Positions 42,029 to 51,345 are shown, counted from the first letter of the stretch. The stretch is DNA of 64,000 nt from Bacteroidota bacterium (GCA_021155905.1 JAJNBG010000014.1:62001-126000), one strand, 5' to 3'. Program-made: numbers and translations. The notes: generated by a model from the sequence alone, not told the origin.

Positions 42029-43135
42029 CTATTTTCTTGCCAATCCCATAATCTTACGCTCAACAAGTTCATAAGATACAATTGAGACTACGATCGATAA
42101 AACGATACAGGAAGGGTAATAAACCATATTCCACACTACAACATTTTCTTCTGAATAATATGGCCTCAGTAAATTTAGCACTAAATAAATGACAGGTAGC
42201 TGGTACATATATATCCCATATGAGATCTGCCCAAGATATTTTACATATCTGTTATCTAAAAAGAAAACTGGTTCATCCCTCGTGGCAAGATTAATAATAA
42301 TGATCGTAAAACTTGCAGCATAAACGACATGAAAAGTTTGAGACATATTACCAAAGCCCATAGTTAATAACAGGAATATTAAGTTGGAGTACTTAATTAT
42401 TGGTTTATTCATAAATGCTAGAATAGTATCTTTCTTCTCTAAAAAACAATAAGCGCCCAGGCCACCCACAGCAAAAGCTTCAAACCTCAAATTATATAAA
42501 AAATGACCCAGTACTTTTATACTTTTTAATTGAGGGGGCTGTAACGGTAAAATTTTTATTGCTAATCCAATGATAGCCATTATACAAAACTTAATCAGAA
42601 CAATGATTACAAGTGCTTTTACAATCTGTTTGGTTTTTTTTATAATCATTGGGGAAATCGCATAAAACTGCTCCTCTACTCCAATGGTCCATAAATGGCC
42701 AAGAGCAACGAGCCGGGCATTTTCAAAAAATATATGCAGGTTAGGCATTTGCAATAGATAAATTGGTGTTGCCAATGCATAATTGATTGGTATATGGCCC
42801 GGTTCGTAAAACAACGCGCAGCCATCAAAAAAGAAAATGGACAAGAAGATCAAAAAATAATATAATGGCCAGATACGGGTTATGCGTCTTTTATAAAATT
42901 TGGGGAGATTTATATCACCAGTATTTCCCTTTTCATTAAGTAATATATAAATGATCAAAAAACCGCTTAATGTAAAAAAAAGGGTCATAGCCGTGTGACC
43001 AAGACCTTTAGTAAACATAAAATTTGAGGGGTACCCAAACAGCTCTTTTCCTTTTGCGCTATGATGCCATAAAACTAAAAAAGATCCCAAAAACCTTAAT
43101 CCGTCTAATCCTCTTATGTAAAAAACATTTCTCAA
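42029..43135 (-). CDS. Membrane O-acyltransferase (acyltransferase 3, OafA/YrhL-like)
   Basis: 368 aa with about ten membrane spans. The family's R-x-x-x-x-x-x-x-x-x-x-H start is visible as RGLDGLRFLGSFLVLWHH (9-26) with catalytic H25. GHLWTIGVEEQFYAISPM is another signature. It acylates surface polysaccharides or lipids, usually with acetyl but possibly with longer acyl groups. It lies in the operon with the KASIII-ACP cassette and could use its acyl product. Confidence 0.88.
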   Translation of the reverse strand: MRNVFYIRGLDGLRFLGSFLVLWHHSAKGKELFGYPSNFMFTKGLGHTAMTLFFTLSGFLIIYILLNEKGNTGDINLPKFYKRRITRIWPLYYFLIFLSIFFFDGCALFYEPGHIPINYALATPIYLLQMPNLHIFFENARLVALGHLWTIGVEEQFYAISPMIIKKTKQIVKALVIIVLIKFCIMAIIGLAIKILPLQPPQLKSIKVLGHFLYNLRFEAFAVGGLGAYCFLEKKDTILAFMNKPIIKYSNLIFLLLTMGFGNMSQTFHVVYAASFTIIIINLATRDEPVFFLDNRYVKYLGQISYGIYMYQLPVIYLVLNLLRPYYSEENVVVWNMVYYPSCIVLSIVVSIVSYELVERKIMGLARK

Positions 43136-43206
43136 AAACCGGGGTTGCTTTAAATCATCAGTTTACTACGCCTAAAATACATAAAAAGCATATAAAAAAA
43201 TGTCGG

Positions 43207-44031
43207 TTACCAATTATACCGCTTTCCAATCAACTCAAACAGCTTTTCATTGTATGGCTTATAAAATTCATTTAAAACTAAAAGCTCTTCCGCATAATCA
43301 TTTCCGGTGGCTTTCACGCTGGTGTTTTTTTCCAATTTAGGCAAATGTTTTTGCGGCAGACTTAAAAAATCACATATCAGGTTAATTGTTTCAACATGGC
43401 AATCCCTTAGCTCGCGATGTTCTAATATTAAAATATTTTTTTTTGGAAAATATTTAAAATACTCCTCAATCTGGTAATGGTAAATTCCTGTTTGAATATA
43501 TGGGGGCCTTATAACGCCAAATTTGTTTTTCTTCAACATTTCCAATTCCTGTGCAATGGCTTCGTTGAAACTTCGTGGATCATAAAGGTGAGAGTATTTC
43601 GCATGGTCCTTGAAGCCATAATGGAACATTATCCAGGCCGACAAAGCTCTGGCCGCGGGTTCTCTTAAACAGATAATAATTTTAATCTCGGGGTTATAAT
43701 CAAAAATTCTTTTAGCAACTCCAGGCCTGTAAAGGTAGGAAGGAGTTGCTTCAAACAACAGATTGCCTTTAGGAACAAGGTGAGGGAAAGGAAAATAAGT
43801 GTGGTATGTATGATAAGTTTTCCGTGGAAAATTTTTATCATGATCAAAAAAATGAATTTCCTTACGGTGAGAGCCCGTTATGTCAGGATGCTGCTTTAAA
43901 ATTTCAAACAAGGCACTAGTTCCGGCTTTCTGCGCTCCAACGATTAAAAAACCAGGCCTTGAATAATGCCCGAAAAAAACAATACTTTTTCTGAAAATGT
44001 ACCGTAAAATAAATAAGATCTGTTTCACCAT
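43207..44031 (-). CDS. Sulfotransferase domain protein 3 (N-sulfotransferase-like)
   Basis: 274 aa, unrelated in detail to the two sulfotransferases on the other strand. 5'-phosphosulfate loop VGAQKAGTSALFEILKQHP, 3'-phosphate region IICLREPAARALSAW, as in heparan sulfate or NodH-type sulfotransferases. It lies between GNAT and acyltransferase genes on the minus-strand operon, so the acceptor is probably the same surface glycan. Confidence 0.83.
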   Translation of the reverse strand: MVKQILFILRYIFRKSIVFFGHYSRPGFLIVGAQKAGTSALFEILKQHPDITGSHRKEIHFFDHDKNFPRKTYHTYHTYFPFPHLVPKGNLLFEATPSYLYRPGVAKRIFDYNPEIKIIICLREPAARALSAWIMFHYGFKDHAKYSHLYDPRSFNEAIAQELEMLKKNKFGVIRPPYIQTGIYHYQIEEYFKYFPKKNILILEHRELRDCHVETINLICDFLSLPQKHLPKLEKNTSVKATGNDYAEELLVLNEFYKPYNEKLFELIGKRYNW

Positions 44032-44042
44032 AATTACCTTAC

Positions 44043-44723
44043 TTAAATTAACGAATGGTTCTCCCGTTCAAGAATAATATTAACTGTATTTTTAATAAAA
44101 TCGGGCAAAGGTTTATATAAAAGATTGAGCTCTTCGTCCGAATCATCCTTAAAACTTAAATTACATAAAGTAAGCGGCTCATCATCACCGGTAATACTCC
44201 TGATACCATTTCTTAACTTTGGAATTTTCGTTAAGTAATTTTCTCTCACTAACTCATACCATTGAGTTTCTTCACCAGAAGAATACTCGTCGGTAACAAC
44301 ATATCCTAATTGCTTATTGTAACTAATAGCGTTCTTATTCTCCTTTAATATTTTAATATAATTCTTACAGAAATCATTAATCAGAAATGTAAAATCAGTC
44401 ATCATTACAGAACACATAGCTGGAATCACTGTTCCCCAGTATTTTTTTTCCCAGATAAACATTCCACCTTCCGATTGGCGCTTTTCATAATCGCTATTCT
44501 TTCCATTTACAAGGCCGATTTGCTGATTATTATGATAAACAATAAAATAGTTATTGTGCATATTATTAATCGATTCAAACCATTTCTTCTGCATTTCCTC
44601 GGTAATTATCTCACGAAAATGCATGCGTGAATTTATATCCGCTGAATTTCTCTTAACTCTTATAAGTTCGATATCACTTTCCTTTACTCGCTTAAGTGTT
44701 ATGCCATACTTTTCTATGATCAT
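44043..44723 (-). CDS. GNAT-like acyltransferase of the glycan cluster
   Basis: 226 aa. Residues 1-150 resemble a GNAT domain similar to sugar N-acetyltransferases (PseH-like): IELIRVKRNSADINSRMHF, then HNNQQIGLVNGKNSDY, and EGGMFIWEKKYWGTVIP. Residues 150-226 add a tail I do not recognise. The start overlaps the GT2 stop by four bases. In this setting it may N- or O-acylate a nucleotide-linked sugar, perhaps with the ACP-bound acyl group made upstream. Activity is inferred. Confidence 0.65.
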   Translation of the reverse strand: MIIEKYGITLKRVKESDIELIRVKRNSADINSRMHFREIITEEMQKKWFESINNMHNNYFIVYHNNQQIGLVNGKNSDYEKRQSEGGMFIWEKKYWGTVIPAMCSVMMTDFTFLINDFCKNYIKILKENKNAISYNKQLGYVVTDEYSSGEETQWYELVRENYLTKIPKLRNGIRSITGDDEPLTLCNLSFKDDSDEELNLLYKPLPDFIKNTVNIILERENHSLI

Positions 44724-45649
44724 TTTAATATCTGTTTAATGAGAAAGGAAGGTTTTTGATTTTGCATTTGATACAATTTATACAGGTATTGGCCAATTAT
44801 TCCCAGGCAAAATAAAATTAATCCCGTGCTAAACAAAATGGTCACCATTAAGGACGTGTAACCAAGCGGAACGTTATGCATCAATTTTTTATAGATAAAC
44901 TTTAGTCCTATAAAGAATGCTACAGAAGCAAAAAATAGGCCTCCATATGTCATTAATTTTAATGGTGTAGCGGAGTAATTAATTAAAATATTAAAATATA
45001 GAGTGATCAACTTGAACATCGTATAACCCGATTTCCCCGATTTCCTTGTATGATGTTCAACAGCCACATGTTCAATATTAAACGTTTGCTGATTAATAGT
45101 GGCGTCAAGGTATAAAAAATTATAGTTATGGCCGTTCTTTATTATATCAACGATCTCCCTTTTGATAAACCGAAACGATGAACCGCCTGTATTTTTTTTT
45201 GAAGAATACTCAGATGTTTTTTTCACAAAGCTGCTGCCTGCGTTCCTAATCATAGAATGCTTCTTATCTATTGGAATTCCATAAATTACATCCGCATCAG
45301 TCGCTTCATACTTACTGAAGAACTTTTTGATTTCTTCGGGAGGATGCTGCAGGTCGTCATCCATGGTGATAATAAATTTTCCCAGACAATAATTAAATCC
45401 ACATAAAATAGCATTATGCTGTCCATAGTTCTTTGAAAACTTAACCGCTAATATTTTTTCCGGATTTTTTTCCTTAAGGTCCTCAATAACATTCCAGCTG
45501 TTATCAGTGCTTCCGTCGTCGATCAATACCAACTGATACGGCTTATTTAATTCCGTAAATAAATTATCAACGCGCAAAAACAATTCAGCAAGAGTACTAC
45601 TACTGTTGTAAACGGGTATGATTAAAGATACATCAGGTTGTTTATTCAT
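44720..45649 (-). CDS. DPM1/GtrB-like membrane glycosyltransferase
   Basis: 309 aa. A GT2 domain begins VSLIIPVYNSSSTLAELF, has LIDDGSTDNSW (43-53) and MDDDLQHPPEE (96-106), and ends in two membrane helices (about 235-257 and 270-292). Enzymes of this type make polyprenyl-phosphate sugars (GtrB, ArnC). The start follows the SDR stop by zero bases and its stop overlaps the GNAT start. It may load a sugar on a lipid carrier for periplasmic modification. Confidence 0.88.
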   Translation of the reverse strand: MNKQPDVSLIIPVYNSSSTLAELFLRVDNLFTELNKPYQLVLIDDGSTDNSWNVIEDLKEKNPEKILAVKFSKNYGQHNAILCGFNYCLGKFIITMDDDLQHPPEEIKKFFSKYEATDADVIYGIPIDKKHSMIRNAGSSFVKKTSEYSSKKNTGGSSFRFIKREIVDIIKNGHNYNFLYLDATINQQTFNIEHVAVEHHTRKSGKSGYTMFKLITLYFNILINYSATPLKLMTYGGLFFASVAFFIGLKFIYKKLMHNVPLGYTSLMVTILFSTGLILFCLGIIGQYLYKLYQMQNQKPSFLIKQILK

Positions 45650-46402
45650 TTATATTCCTCCCAATAAGAAGCCTCCGTCAAGTGTAATTGAAATTCCAGT
45701 GATCCATTTCGATGCGTCGGATAATAAAAAAACCGCTGTATTAGATATATCGGAAGTTGTACCGACCCCGAGTGGATATTTATTTACATGTTCATCCAAG
45801 GTCTCCTTCGATGCACCTTTTTCGGCATATTCATACATTGGTGTTTTAACCATTGCAGGCGATATACAATTGGAGCGAATACCCTGGGAATAAAACTCCA
45901 GTGCAATAACTTTGCTGAAAGACTCAATGGCCGCTTTAGAGCCAGAGTAAAGTGCCCCTCCTTTATGAGGATGGGCTGCCGAAATAGACGAAAGAAAAAC
46001 AATGGATGCGTTTCTATTTAATTTTTTCTGGCGCGTGATTTGCGCCATGAGAAGCACATGTATATTATAATTTGTTTGAAACGTTTCAAAAATCTTTTCT
46101 TCCGACAAAAATTTTACAGGATATGGTTTTACAATCCCCGCGCAATGAACAATTCCATCTAGCAAAGGCAGTTTTGTGACCAAGTCACTTAAATTATCTT
46201 TATCAAGCAGATCAGCAGTAATGGTCAAATTCCCATCGTTTTTTTTCAAAGCTGCAAATGTTTCACCTAATCTTTCCTCATCTCTACCTGTAATCACAAC
46301 ATTCCCTCCCATTTCACATATAGATATAGCTATTTGTTTACCAATCCCTGATGAAGCGCCGGTTACCAGGATAGTTTTATTATGTAAATGAAATGGAGTC
46401 AT
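45650..46402 (-). CDS. Short-chain dehydrogenase (ketoacyl reductase-like)
   Basis: 250 aa. The NADP-binding T-G-A-S-S-G-I-G is at 14-21 and the catalytic S139, Y152 and K156 are present (FLSSISAAHPHKGGALYSGSKAAIES). It ends near LDGGFLLGGI, as FabG-like reductases do. Its ATG overlaps the stop of the second ketoacyl synthase. With the ketoacyl synthases and ACP it would complete a short acyl chain, for example a 3-hydroxyacyl group. A sugar reductase role is the alternative. Confidence 0.83.
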   Translation of the reverse strand: MTPFHLHNKTILVTGASSGIGKQIAISICEMGGNVVITGRDEERLGETFAALKKNDGNLTITADLLDKDNLSDLVTKLPLLDGIVHCAGIVKPYPVKFLSEEKIFETFQTNYNIHVLLMAQITRQKKLNRNASIVFLSSISAAHPHKGGALYSGSKAAIESFSKVIALEFYSQGIRSNCISPAMVKTPMYEYAEKGASKETLDEHVNKYPLGVGTTSDISNTAVFLLSDASKWITGISITLDGGFLLGGI

Positions 46403-47460
46403 TATTCAATTTCAATTAACGGTAAGCATTTTAAATTAGTTACAGTAAGCGATGCCGACGCCCATGATAATCCTACTCCAAATGCAGACAATAATATGCT
46501 TAGTTTCTTATCTTGCATCTTGTCTGGCAGTTCAGTAACGATAGTCAACGGAATAGATGCAGAACTGGTGTTGCCATAATTTTGCAGAGAATAAGGGACT
46601 TTTCCAGGTTCAATTTTTAATTTTTTCCTGATGCTTTCATTCATTAGCTTATTTGCCTGGTGAAAAATAAAAAAATCATAATCCTTAATTTCTGTAGCAT
46701 TGTATGCTAGCAGATCTGTCACATTTGGCGTCGCTTCTCTTAACGAAAAATTAAACACTTCAATACCGTCCAGCATGAGGTTTTTCCTGTTACGGATTAT
46801 TCCGGGGCCAACTTCAACCATCTCATCAGATTTATCTGTGTATGAATTCCTCATGCCGCCATCCTGAATCATAATTGCATTTGCACCCGAACCATCGCTT
46901 TGTAAATTGAAATCCATTTTTTCGGCAGCAGGATCATATTCCAACAATGTAGCGGTACCTGCGTCTCCAAAAATAGGGTACGTGCTTTTGTCCTGTTTTG
47001 ACGGAGAAAAACTGGATTTATCTCCTACAAGCAAAAGTCCTTTTTTAAACTTACCATTGCTCATCAAATTAGAAATCACTGATAAGCCATATACATAACC
47101 GGAACAACCAAGCTGAATGTCAAAAGCCATGGTGGCCTTGTTTAAACCCAACCTGTGTTGAAGTATGATGCTTGTAGCGGGCAAAAAATAGTCCGGCGAT
47201 TGGGAAACAAACAATAATATTTCTATATCATTTCTGTCAATTTCTAAATCATTAATTAATGCCTCTGCTGAAGCAAAGCACATATCGGAAGTTGTTATGT
47301 GTTTTGGAGCAATATGTCTGAATTCGATACCGGTAGTTTTAATTAATAGCGCGCGTTCCTTTTCGGAAATCCAGTCGTAATCATGGTTACTTTCCTTATT
47401 CTTCGGAACGCATGCCGAGATTGCTCTTAGCTGAACATTATTAACTGTAAGGTATGCCAT
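46402..47460 (-). CDS. Ketoacyl-ACP synthase III, copy B
   Basis: 352 aa thiolase-fold enzyme. The catalytic triad is intact: C119 (QLGCSGYVYG), H267 (FIFHQANK) and N297 (NYGNTSSASIP). Such enzymes condense an acyl-CoA with malonyl-ACP. It overlaps the ACP stop by one base and the SDR start by one base. It is diverged from copy A in the same operon but of the same family, so the two may act on different primers or at different steps. Confidence 0.9.
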   Translation of the reverse strand: MAYLTVNNVQLRAISACVPKNKESNHDYDWISEKERALLIKTTGIEFRHIAPKHITTSDMCFASAEALINDLEIDRNDIEILLFVSQSPDYFLPATSIILQHRLGLNKATMAFDIQLGCSGYVYGLSVISNLMSNGKFKKGLLLVGDKSSFSPSKQDKSTYPIFGDAGTATLLEYDPAAEKMDFNLQSDGSGANAIMIQDGGMRNSYTDKSDEMVEVGPGIIRNRKNLMLDGIEVFNFSLREATPNVTDLLAYNATEIKDYDFFIFHQANKLMNESIRKKLKIEPGKVPYSLQNYGNTSSASIPLTIVTELPDKMQDKKLSILLSAFGVGLSWASASLTVTNLKCLPLIEIE

Positions 47461-47696
47461 TATTGCCTGGTTCTTTCCTTAACGATATTATAAAGATCTT
47501 CAATAGACGTAATTGTTCTCAGATCTTCACCAGTAATGGTAACATTATATTCTGTATCAATTAATGCAATTAAGATCAAGGCATGCATGGATGTCCAGGC
47601 ACTGGTATTGCGCAGATTTGTTTCAGGCTTTAATGAACCCTCTTCGAATTCATCAATCTCAGTTTCAATCTTGTTTATAAAATCCTTAATATCCAT
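47460..47696 (-). CDS. Acyl carrier protein-like
   Basis: 78 aa, acidic, four-helix. The expected phosphopantetheine site is S36 in SAWTSMHALILI, in which the usual D-S-L is T-S-M, so the Asp before the Ser is absent, although Ser is present. TITGEDLRTITSIEDLYNIV is the typical ACP helix III-IV region. A dedicated carrier, not the housekeeping AcpP, given the two ketoacyl synthases around it. It overlaps copy B by one base and lies 28 bases after copy A. Confidence 0.85.
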   Translation of the reverse strand: MDIKDFINKIETEIDEFEEGSLKPETNLRNTSAWTSMHALILIALIDTEYNVTITGEDLRTITSIEDLYNIVKERTRQ

Positions 47697-47724
47697 AGTA
47701 ATTTTGTTAGTATAAATATAGCCT

Positions 47725-48741
47725 TTATAATTTAATTATAGTTGCCGCCCAGGACAAACCTACTCCAAATCCAACCAATACAACCGAATCACCTTTTTTA
47801 GCTTTGTCCTGTTTCATTGCTTCATACAATGCAATGGGTATTGATGAAGAAACTGTGTTCCCTACTGTTTCCATGTAATTGAACACTTTATTTTCTGACA
47901 GATTTAATTTCTTTCTTATCGTATCGATGATAAATAAATTTGCCTGGTGAAAAATAAACAGATCAATATCCTTAATATGCATTTGATTCTTTTCTAATGT
48001 ATCTGCTATTATTTTAGGCACAATTTTAATTGAAAAAGAAAATACAGCAGGCCCCTTCATATCCATATAAGCCTTGCTGGTAATATTCCCATACTCATTA
48101 CTTATTTCGGTGTACGATTCATTTGTAATTAAATTTCTTGCGCCTCCGTCTTTTACAATTATTTTTTCAGCTCCGGCCCCGTCAGTACCAAAAACAAATT
48201 GCCCTATTTCTCCGTCAACTTCACTGGCATTACTTATTAATGTAGCGCAAGCAGCATCACCAAATAGATATCTCAAGCTTGCGTCCTTTGGGTGTAGTTT
48301 TCGAGTCAAGGTTGAAGAGGTCAATAACAATATGTTTTTCAGGCCCACACTTTCAATAAGACCTTTTGCCAAACTTAATCCATAAACAAACCCGCTACAA
48401 CCCAAATTAAAATCAAGCGCTCCACAATGTGATGGCAATTTTAACCGATGTTGGATAGTACAAGCAGTAGACGGAGTAAAATAATCGAACTCCTGAGCGC
48501 AAAAAAGCAAAAAATCTATCTCAGCAGGATTAACATTATGCTCAACAAATAAACGCTCAGCACTTTTCACAGCTAAATCAGATGCTAATTCACCTTCTAA
48601 TGCGATATGCCTTTGCTTCACTCCTATTTTTGACAGATTTACACTATTAATTCGAGAATCGGGAAATTGCAAGAAGAAATCTTCGTTTGTAAATGTACAA
48701 ACAGGTAGATTATAAGATATTGCCCGAATAAATGCGCCCAT
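47725..48741 (-). CDS. Ketoacyl-ACP synthase III, copy A
   Basis: 338 aa. The catalytic C115 (NLGCSGFVYG), H265 (FIFHQANLF) and N295 (ETVGNTVSSSIP) are intact. It is the first gene of the minus-strand operon that runs down to the AspH-like gene. On the minus strand TATATTTG lies at 48757-48750, eight bases before the start, a good -7 box without a matching -33 TTG, suggesting a near-leaderless start. Role: first condensation in a private acyl-ACP pathway. Confidence 0.9.
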   Translation of the reverse strand: MGAFIRAISYNLPVCTFTNEDFFLQFPDSRINSVNLSKIGVKQRHIALEGELASDLAVKSAERLFVEHNVNPAEIDFLLFCAQEFDYFTPSTACTIQHRLKLPSHCGALDFNLGCSGFVYGLSLAKGLIESVGLKNILLLTSSTLTRKLHPKDASLRYLFGDAACATLISNASEVDGEIGQFVFGTDGAGAEKIIVKDGGARNLITNESYTEISNEYGNITSKAYMDMKGPAVFSFSIKIVPKIIADTLEKNQMHIKDIDLFIFHQANLFIIDTIRKKLNLSENKVFNYMETVGNTVSSSIPIALYEAMKQDKAKKGDSVVLVGFGVGLSWAATIIKL

Positions 48742-48749
48742 AAACTAAA

Positions 48750-48757
48750 CAAATATA
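48750..48757 (-). promoter_or_regulatory. -7 element of the KASIII operon
   Basis: TATATTTG on the minus strand, eight bases upstream of the first codon. No TTG about 20 bases further up, so it is weak evidence alone, but the position fits leaderless or short-leader transcription. Confidence 0.4.
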
Positions 48758-48907
48758 TAAATTTTAAAAAACATTTTTTTTATTTTAACTTCCATGGTCT
48801 CATTTAATCTCATGAAAGTTCACTTGAATCAGTTCAAATAAATAATCTTTTAATTGCTTCCCAAATTATTTCTAATTATTATTGTACTAATATTAAACAA
48901 AATTGAA

Positions 48908-49306
48908 ATGAAAAAATTATTTACGACAGTATTCATTTTTTTGATTTTTTTTTCTGCGCTGACATTTGGGCAATCAAACGTTACCTGGAAGCTTAAGGAT
49001 AAAGGCGAAAAAGGCTTTTTTAAAACGAAAACCGTATTTCATTCTGCGTTTTACGGATTTAATAATAAAACAGAATCCAACGCTTTAATTGCAAAACTGA
49101 AAACTGATCCGGCAGTGGCATCCATTCTTGCCTCCAATGTAGATTCAAGAGGAAATTGCGACATGGTTATCACCATGAAACAGGTTCAGGGAAAACTATA
49201 TTATGTTACCCTGGCGCAACGCTTACATGTGGCTTATATGGAGTTTAATAATCAAAAAAAAACTCCTTCTCAGATTTTAAGCGACATTCGAAGCAGGAAA
49301 AAGTAA
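48908..49306 (+). CDS. Small exported protein of unknown function
   Basis: 132 aa from ATG 48908 (an ATG at 48854 would precede the signal peptide by 18 residues). A signal peptide KKLFTTVFIFLIFFSALTFG is cleaved before Q-S-N. The mature part has a compact alpha/beta pattern with NALIAKLKTDPAVASILASNVDSRGNCDMVITMKQ, slightly like a heavy-metal-associated fold, but without its CxxC. Unknown. A strong terminator follows. Confidence 0.65.
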   Translation: MKKLFTTVFIFLIFFSALTFGQSNVTWKLKDKGEKGFFKTKTVFHSAFYGFNNKTESNALIAKLKTDPAVASILASNVDSRGNCDMVITMKQVQGKLYYVTLAQRLHVAYMEFNNQKKTPSQILSDIRSRKK

Positions 49307-49323
49307 TTATTTTATCAGGTATT

Positions 49324-49349
49324 AAAAGCGCTATCTAAGCGCTTTTTTT
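49324..49349 (+). terminator. Rho-independent terminator
   Basis: AAAAGCGC (49324-49331) and GCGCTTTT (49339-49346) form an 8-bp stem with a 7-base loop and a T-run to 49349. It ends 17 bases before the TMTC-like ATG. Confidence 0.87.
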
Positions 49350-49366
49350 GTTACCATCGGCAGATT

Positions 49367-51265
49367 ATGATCAGCTATTTTAAAGAATATAAAAAAATAT
49401 TTTTGTCTTTATTTGTAATTGTTTTCATTCTATATGGGAATTCTTTAAGGAACAAATATGCTTTAGATGATGAGTACGTTACTGTCACAAATTTTAAACA
49501 AGCAGGCCAAAATTATGTACCCAACCACGATTTAGTGAAAAGAGGTTTTTCCGGCATCAAAAAAATCTGGAAAAGCAGGTATGCACATGATAATGACGCC
49601 ACATTTGACTACCGGCCATTTGTGACAACAACCTTTGCGATTGAATACGGAATATTTGGACAAAACCCGCTTATCAGTCACCTTATCAATCTCTTGCTAT
49701 ATTACTCAATTTCCTGTTTATTGTTTCTTACACTTTTACGGTTATTTGAAAATTACGAATTCAAATTCACGATTGCTCTTATCACTTCTCTTATTTTCAT
49801 TATACATCCTGCCCATACTGAAGTCGTAAATAATATAAAATGCAGAGACGAATTGCTTGCTTTATTCTTCTGTCTGTTGGCAATTTGGTATAGTATTCAA
49901 TATTTTGAAAAACCCTCTGTTAAAACACTGTGCCTGATTTTCTTCCTGTTAATGTGCGGGTTACTGAATAAAAAATCAGCTATGATATCCTTTGGCGTTA
50001 TTCCGCTATGTCTCTATTTTTATCGCAAATTAAGTTTGAAAAACACCTTCATACTTATTAGTGTGTTTCTATTAACACAAATAGGCTTTGCAGTCACACG
50101 GAATTCGCTGGTTATCGAAAAAGCTGTCAGGAGTTTCTATCATTTTGAGAATCCTTTATATACTGATAGTGTAACTTTTTTTCAAAAAATAATAATTGCA
50201 ATTAAAACGCTGGGGTTTTATGTTAAGTTTCTCATTATAACATTTCCTTTTAGGTTTTATTATGGGGTCGACACTGTCGATTTGAAAACATTAGATTTTC
50301 ACTTCTTTGTTGGGATCCTTTTTTTGATAGGCGCATGTATTTATCTATATAAATATAAAAACAAACATTTTCTATTCGCACTTTTACTTTTCCTGGGATC
50401 AATATTCCCTTTTCTCAATTTCGTTTCACCGGTTGCCGGCATAGTTGGAGAAAGGCTTTGTTTTTTTTCTACGGTAGGATTCTGTCTATTACTTACAGTT
50501 ATTTTGTTACAGATATTCCCCAACTTGTCTGTTACAAGCACAAAACAATTTCTCTCTAAACCATTGATATATTTATTACCTGTTTTTGTCCTCTGCTTCT
50601 TTTATATTTTCAATAGAAACAAAAATTGGTATAATAAATTAACTCTTTTTGAGCATGATGCTCCTTATCTCGAAAATTCATCAAAGGCTAATAGCTTGTT
50701 GGCTAATGAATACTTTGAAATGTTGAGATCTTCTGAGAAGAAATACCCTCCTCAAACTTTAATAAACAAAGCCTTAAAACATTATCAGCTAGCCATATTA
50801 AATGACTCCAGCATCTATACCGCTTATAATAATGCTGGCGTATTATATTATTCCTATTTGGGTGATTTAAACAATGCCCAGCACTACTTTGAACTTGCAA
50901 TTCAACATAAGGAAAAATACGCGCAGGCCAACGAAAATCTTGGTAATGTTTATAAATCACGACAGAACTACGACACTGCAATAATTTATTACCTAAAAGC
51001 CGTAAGCTATAATCCCAAACAATACAATTCCGGCTTCGAGATTATTAATTCATTAAATGCTCAGAAAAAGTATCAACAATCCGTTATCGTATGTGATATT
51101 TTCCTGGATACAGATTTAGATGATTACAGCTTTTTGGTCCTGAAAGCAAATGCTTTAACATTGGATAATCAACCTGAAAAAGCTTTTGCTGTTTATGAAT
51201 TAGCATACCATCTGAAGCCTAATAATGAATTAAAAACCTATATGAATTCCCTGGAAAAAAAATAA
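49367..51265 (+). CDS. TMTC-like membrane protein with TPR repeats (possible GT-C glycosyltransferase)
   Basis: 632 aa. Roughly the first 410 residues hold about ten membrane spans. The first extramembrane loop contains Y-A-L-D34-D35-E36, in the place where GT-C glycosyltransferases, including eukaryotic TMTC O-mannosyltransferases, keep an acidic catalytic motif. The C-terminal 200 residues are TPR repeats (NAGVLYYSYLGDLNNAQHYFELAI, then NLGNVYKSRQNYDTAIIYYLKAV). It directly precedes two Ser/Thr-rich secreted giants, which could be its substrates. Glycosyltransferase activity is inferred from layout only. Confidence 0.68.
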   Translation: MISYFKEYKKIFLSLFVIVFILYGNSLRNKYALDDEYVTVTNFKQAGQNYVPNHDLVKRGFSGIKKIWKSRYAHDNDATFDYRPFVTTTFAIEYGIFGQNPLISHLINLLLYYSISCLLFLTLLRLFENYEFKFTIALITSLIFIIHPAHTEVVNNIKCRDELLALFFCLLAIWYSIQYFEKPSVKTLCLIFFLLMCGLLNKKSAMISFGVIPLCLYFYRKLSLKNTFILISVFLLTQIGFAVTRNSLVIEKAVRSFYHFENPLYTDSVTFFQKIIIAIKTLGFYVKFLIITFPFRFYYGVDTVDLKTLDFHFFVGILFLIGACIYLYKYKNKHFLFALLLFLGSIFPFLNFVSPVAGIVGERLCFFSTVGFCLLLTVILLQIFPNLSVTSTKQFLSKPLIYLLPVFVLCFFYIFNRNKNWYNKLTLFEHDAPYLENSSKANSLLANEYFEMLRSSEKKYPPQTLINKALKHYQLAILNDSSIYTAYNNAGVLYYSYLGDLNNAQHYFELAIQHKEKYAQANENLGNVYKSRQNYDTAIIYYLKAVSYNPKQYNSGFEIINSLNAQKKYQQSVIVCDIFLDTDLDDYSFLVLKANALTLDNQPEKAFAVYELAYHLKPNNELKTYMNSLEKK

Positions 51266-51345
51266 TTTCAGGGATTCATATGATTTTTAAGAAAATACAA
51301 TCCATAATTTAATTTATCTGTATTTTTAATAAGTCTTACCGCTAT

